From assembly GCF_011046555.1 (NCBI RefSeq), contig NZ_CP049246.1, forward strand, positions 3,224,001 through 3,288,000: a stretch of DNA of 64,000 nucleotides. The letters are read 5' to 3'. The notes under the pieces were generated by a model. That model saw only the letters and a list, made by a program, of their open reading frames with translations, searched no databases and was not told the origin of the DNA. Every line of letters starts with the position of its first letter. The first letter of the stretch is position 1. Positions 61,290-64,000 of the stretch are shown in pieces. The DNA is from Sphingobacterium lactis (GTDB lineage: Bacteria; Bacteroidota; Bacteroidia; Sphingobacteriales; Sphingobacteriaceae). A program made the translations under genes and the position numbers.

Positions 61290-61315
61290 AAAGACGGCTT
61301 CCTTTTGTTATTTAT

Positions 61316-63136
61316 TCAATCGGAATTGTCAAGAGCAACAATCGAATATTCATAATTATATTCGAGCAAATGAGGTGTAGGGCTTTTCCCTTCAGGATTG
61401 TAATAATTTATCCCTCTTGACGTTTCAGAGATTAAGTGTAAATTTTTTCTTGCTCTTGAAGCTAAAACGTAAAGTAATTTTTTAGAATTTTCGTAACCGT
61501 TTGTATCGTTGAAGTGTGGGACATAATCATTAAGAAGAGCAAAACCTATTACTGTATCATATTCCTCTCCCTTTACGCCGTGAATAGTTGAAACGGTTAT
61601 ACCATCTCTTTGCCTGAAAACTTTTCTAAAATTTTCAATCTCTCCAATAAATGGATTTCCCTCGTCAATAAGCCTTTGTATTCTATTTTCAGAACTTGCA
61701 AAAAATGATGTGTGATGTTCTTCAAGTAACGGGAAATTCTGAATTTGTATTTTCAGGCTTTCACAAATTCTTTCAAAGAAAGAACGTAAGTAGGTTAAAC
61801 CATCATTTTCATTCACTTCAATTGAATTGCAGATTTTCAAAAACTCTTTGTTTGATAAGTTTGATACATCTACTCCCGCAGCATCAAGTTCGTTCAAAAC
61901 TTCTTTACTCCAACGTAAACGACGAACGTACATATAGGGCGATGGTTCTGTCAAAACAATTCTTGCAACTTTAAACCAAAAATTCTCAATGTCCCGTGAA
62001 AACGGAGCCATACCGGGTCCGTCAAAACTAAAATCCGGAAGTCTAATCATTAGCTTCCTTGTAATACTTGCAATCTGAACCCATTGAGGTGCTGCAATAC
62101 AAATTTCATTAGGGCTAATTCCGGCTTCACGGACATTAAACAAAATCAATTTTGCAATTTCTTCTATCAAATTATCTAACGAAACCGATAAGTTATATGT
62201 GATTAAACTATTATAATCTTTTTCGTTTCCGAATGCTATAATAGGGGTAGCAAATGTTTTATAATAATCGAAGTAATTTATTATGGTTTCAGATGACCTG
62301 TAATTTTTGTCTAAACTCAACTGTATCAAGTTAAACCCCAAAAGTTTTTCCAAATCATCCTTTGGCATCGGATAACCACCTAAAGAATGATAAATAGATT
62401 GGTTAGGGTCGCCAACAATTAATGTTTTTGAACACCCTTTGTTTGCACTTAATATTTTTGATATTATATGGTATTGTATCTCTTTAGTATCTTGATATTC
62501 ATCAATCAAAATAAATGGAAATAATTTGCATAAGACGGTACAAATGATTGGCTTTGATTTCAATAATTCATAAGCATAAAAAAGTATCTGCTCAAAATCC
62601 AATTGATTATTCTCTTTTAATATTCCGAAATATTCTTGAAGAATAGCTTTGATATGCTTATTCTGATTACTATTTTTTGATGTAAACTTATATGTACCAT
62701 TTATGGTAGCATAATATTGAAAATCATAAAAAGTAACTTTTGGATTGCTATATTTTTTGCATAATTCGGTTAGGAGCTTTTCAGTATCAAAGGAATTACA
62801 AACTTTAAACCCGTTTTTCAACCTTTCAGAATACAGATGGTAAGGCTTTAATATCCATTCCATACAGAATGAGTGAATTGTACCAATCCATAATTGTGTA
62901 GTATCAACCCCCAATAATTCAACCCGTTCTTTAATTTCATCAGCAGCGTTATTCGTGTATGTAATTGCAATAACGAACTCTTTATTGGAATTTAGCCTGC
63001 TTAATTCGTAAGCGATTTTGTATGTAAGCGTTCTCGTTTTTCCACTACCAGGACAGGCAATCAAGAGTACACTATCTTTCTCCAAGATTGCAACTTCTTG
63101 CTCATCATTCAAACTTCCTTTTTCCCAAATGAACAT
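61316..63136 (-). CDS. gajB: UvrD-like helicase, Gabija GajB-like
   Basis: A 606-residue superfamily 1A helicase. Motif I is ACPGSGKT (27-34), Ia AITYTNNAADEI (57-68), II LIDEYQDT (210-217), III VGDPNQSIY (241-249), IV region LDKNYRSS, V VSTIHGVKGEEYD and VI LYVLASRARKNLHL. All are intact, so the enzyme should be active. It starts 3 bases after the stop of the OLD-type nuclease gene, and this pairing is that of the Gabija antiphage system, in which GajB supports GajA cleavage of phage DNA. Its stop is 26 bases from the traD stop in convergent orientation. Longer than typical GajB by about 100 residues. The region is visibly AT-richer than the transfer genes. Confidence 0.82.
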   Translation of the reverse strand: MFIWEKGSLNDEQEVAILEKDSVLLIACPGSGKTRTLTYKIAYELSRLNSNKEFVIAITYTNNAADEIKERVELLGVDTTQLWIGTIHSFCMEWILKPYHLYSERLKNGFKVCNSFDTEKLLTELCKKYSNPKVTFYDFQYYATINGTYKFTSKNSNQNKHIKAILQEYFGILKENNQLDFEQILFYAYELLKSKPIICTVLCKLFPFILIDEYQDTKEIQYHIISKILSANKGCSKTLIVGDPNQSIYHSLGGYPMPKDDLEKLLGFNLIQLSLDKNYRSSETIINYFDYYKTFATPIIAFGNEKDYNSLITYNLSVSLDNLIEEIAKLILFNVREAGISPNEICIAAPQWVQIASITRKLMIRLPDFSFDGPGMAPFSRDIENFWFKVARIVLTEPSPYMYVRRLRWSKEVLNELDAAGVDVSNLSNKEFLKICNSIEVNENDGLTYLRSFFERICESLKIQIQNFPLLEEHHTSFFASSENRIQRLIDEGNPFIGEIENFRKVFRQRDGITVSTIHGVKGEEYDTVIGFALLNDYVPHFNDTNGYENSKKLLYVLASRARKNLHLISETSRGINYYNPEGKSPTPHLLEYNYEYSIVALDNSD

Positions 63137-63139
63137 AGC

Positions 63140-64000
63140 CTATTTCAATTTATCTATGAATGTTAATAGCTGGTCATCTGGTATTACCAAGTCCAAGTCA
63201 AAAGCAAGGTCATCTAAAGTTGCTTCTTCGGCTCTATACTTCGTTAGGCTCTCCCGACAAGATGAAAAATCCAAAGCATCATCATCATAAAAATGTTTGT
63301 TCATCCTATATTCAATGATGTCGGCAATAATATTGTTGGAGTATGTTTCTTTGGCGAAAAGAATGGCATCAACTATATAGTTTGGAATTTCCGTCTTAAA
63401 AGAAATATGCTTGCCTAACATTATAGCAAACCAACCTTTACCTTCCTGTTTAGCCATTGTAAGCACTCGCTTTCCATAAACCGCAACACCATCATCTTCA
63501 ATATCAGTTTTAGCTTGTACTCTTGTTGGTTGGTCTGTATATACTTGGTCAATTATAGCTATTACTTCCTCCTCGTTGCCTTCGGTTATAAAATCAACTT
63601 CAAAAGTATAGTCAGCATAAAATGCCTTTATCCAATCATTCTCTGCTTCAAAGACATCTAATTTAGCTTTACGTTCTAATCCCTTTTGTTTAGATGCCTC
63701 AACTTTTCTCTTGTATTTTTTTAATCGGTCGCTATCATCGTCATTAATAGTTGTATCACAAATCGCATCATCTAAATCTGTTAGAATTGCACATTTTCTT
63801 CTTATACGGCTATCGTGGAAAAGTTGGGCTACATTCTCAAAGCCTGTACTTCGTATATTGATGAGGCTAATTCCAAGTTCGTCAAGACTTACACCAAATA
63901 CTTTTTTGACCATTATTGGTATTAAAATCTCTTCTGCATCGCCCTCAACTAATATTACTCCTTTTGCAAATAACAGGTTGGTTCTTACAGCATCCAAATA
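63140..64000 (-). CDS. gajA: OLD-family TOPRIM nuclease, Gabija GajA-like, C-terminal part
   Basis: Only the last 286 codons are in the window; the frame continues across the right edge, where the codons read YLDAVRTN. The TOPRIM domain is seen at the start: LFAKGVILVEGDAEEILIP with the metal-binding Glu, and KCAILTDLDDA with the Asp pair. The remainder is the C-terminal TOPRIM extension. The ATPase domain of the family would lie upstream, outside the window. OLD-type nucleases cleave DNA in a metal-dependent way, and GajA is the nuclease of Gabija. Being next to the UvrD-like helicase makes a defence role likely. Confidence 0.8.
   Translation of the reverse strand, partial: YLDAVRTNLLFAKGVILVEGDAEEILIPIMVKKVFGVSLDELGISLINIRSTGFENVAQLFHDSRIRRKCAILTDLDDAICDTTINDDDSDRLKKYKRKVEASKQKGLERKAKLDVFEAENDWIKAFYADYTFEVDFITEGNEEEVIAIIDQVYTDQPTRVQAKTDIEDDGVAVYGKRVLTMAKQEGKGWFAIMLGKHISFKTEIPNYIVDAILFAKETYSNNIIADIIEYRMNKHFYDDDALDFSSCRESLTKYRAEEATLDDLAFDLDLVIPDDQLLTFIDKLK

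Noticed and set aside
61290-61315. Possible terminator between traD and the helicase gene
   Set aside because: The 26-base gap between the two stops is too short and has no inverted repeat, so read-through in both directions looks possible.

Overview
The window reads as part of a Bacteroidota chromosome, most likely a member of the Sphingobacteriaceae. Supporting signs are the SusC/SusD outer-membrane pair controlled by an ECF sigma factor and a FecR anti-sigma factor, a DUF3667 protein, TAnnTTTG-type -7 promoter elements, and RteC/TraA/MobA/MobB-type conjugation genes of the CTnDOT-like kind. The genus is inference. The window splits into an ordinary chromosomal left arm (1 to about 14,560) and a large integrative conjugative element (ICE) from roughly 15,100 to the right edge. 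No integrase, rRNA, tRNA, CRISPR array or insertion-sequence transposase was recognised.

Left arm. A minus-strand nutrient-uptake locus runs sigma factor, anti-sigma, SusC with an N-terminal STN signalling domain, SusD, then a lipoprotein cut by the window edge. It is followed by a zeta-type P-loop protein with a small upstream partner, an uncharacterised protein with a possible Cys-His-Asp triad, a YciE/YciF-type ferritin-like protein, an unknown lipoprotein, a DUF3667 membrane protein, an alpha/beta hydrolase, and an MFS transporter paired with a flavin oxidoreductase.

ICE backbone. RteC, two small helix-turn-helix proteins, a DUF4099/DUF3945-type protein, topoisomerase III, an ORF6N protein, DUF1896, a giant methylase-helicase and a second RteC form the regulatory and DNA-processing module. 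To the right lie the coupling ATPase, the relaxase MobB, MobA, a hairpin-rich probable oriT, and the first transfer genes traA, traB and traD. The rest of the transfer operon is not in the window.

Cargo. Four metal modules sit between backbone genes: an arsenic operon (ArsR, DUF6428, reductase, Acr3), a minus-strand copper block (multicopper oxidase, haem-binding protein, TRASH-like lipoprotein, DUF305, DUF3347, two copper ATPases, CopZ, AraC-type regulator), a Zn/Cd/Co/Cu efflux block (RND pump fused to a TolC channel, adaptor, Fur-family regulator, transglutaminase-like protein, P1B-2 ATPase), and a mercury uptake cassette (ArsR-type regulator, MerTP, GDCCVxC protein) without a visible mercuric reductase. 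At the right edge a UvrD-like helicase and an OLD-type TOPRIM nuclease form a Gabija-like antiphage pair, placed opposite to and just after traD.

Most notable unexplained signals: (1) a short directional motif close to GCCAAACACTGCC before several backbone operons and apparently absent from cargo; (2) a palindrome TGCAAT-N3-ATTGCA at the heads of two efflux transcription units around the Fur-family gene; (3) clustered inverted repeats in the mobA-traA interval, upstream of the helix-turn-helix genes, and between the second rteC and the multicopper oxidase; (4) a defence pair embedded in the transfer region.
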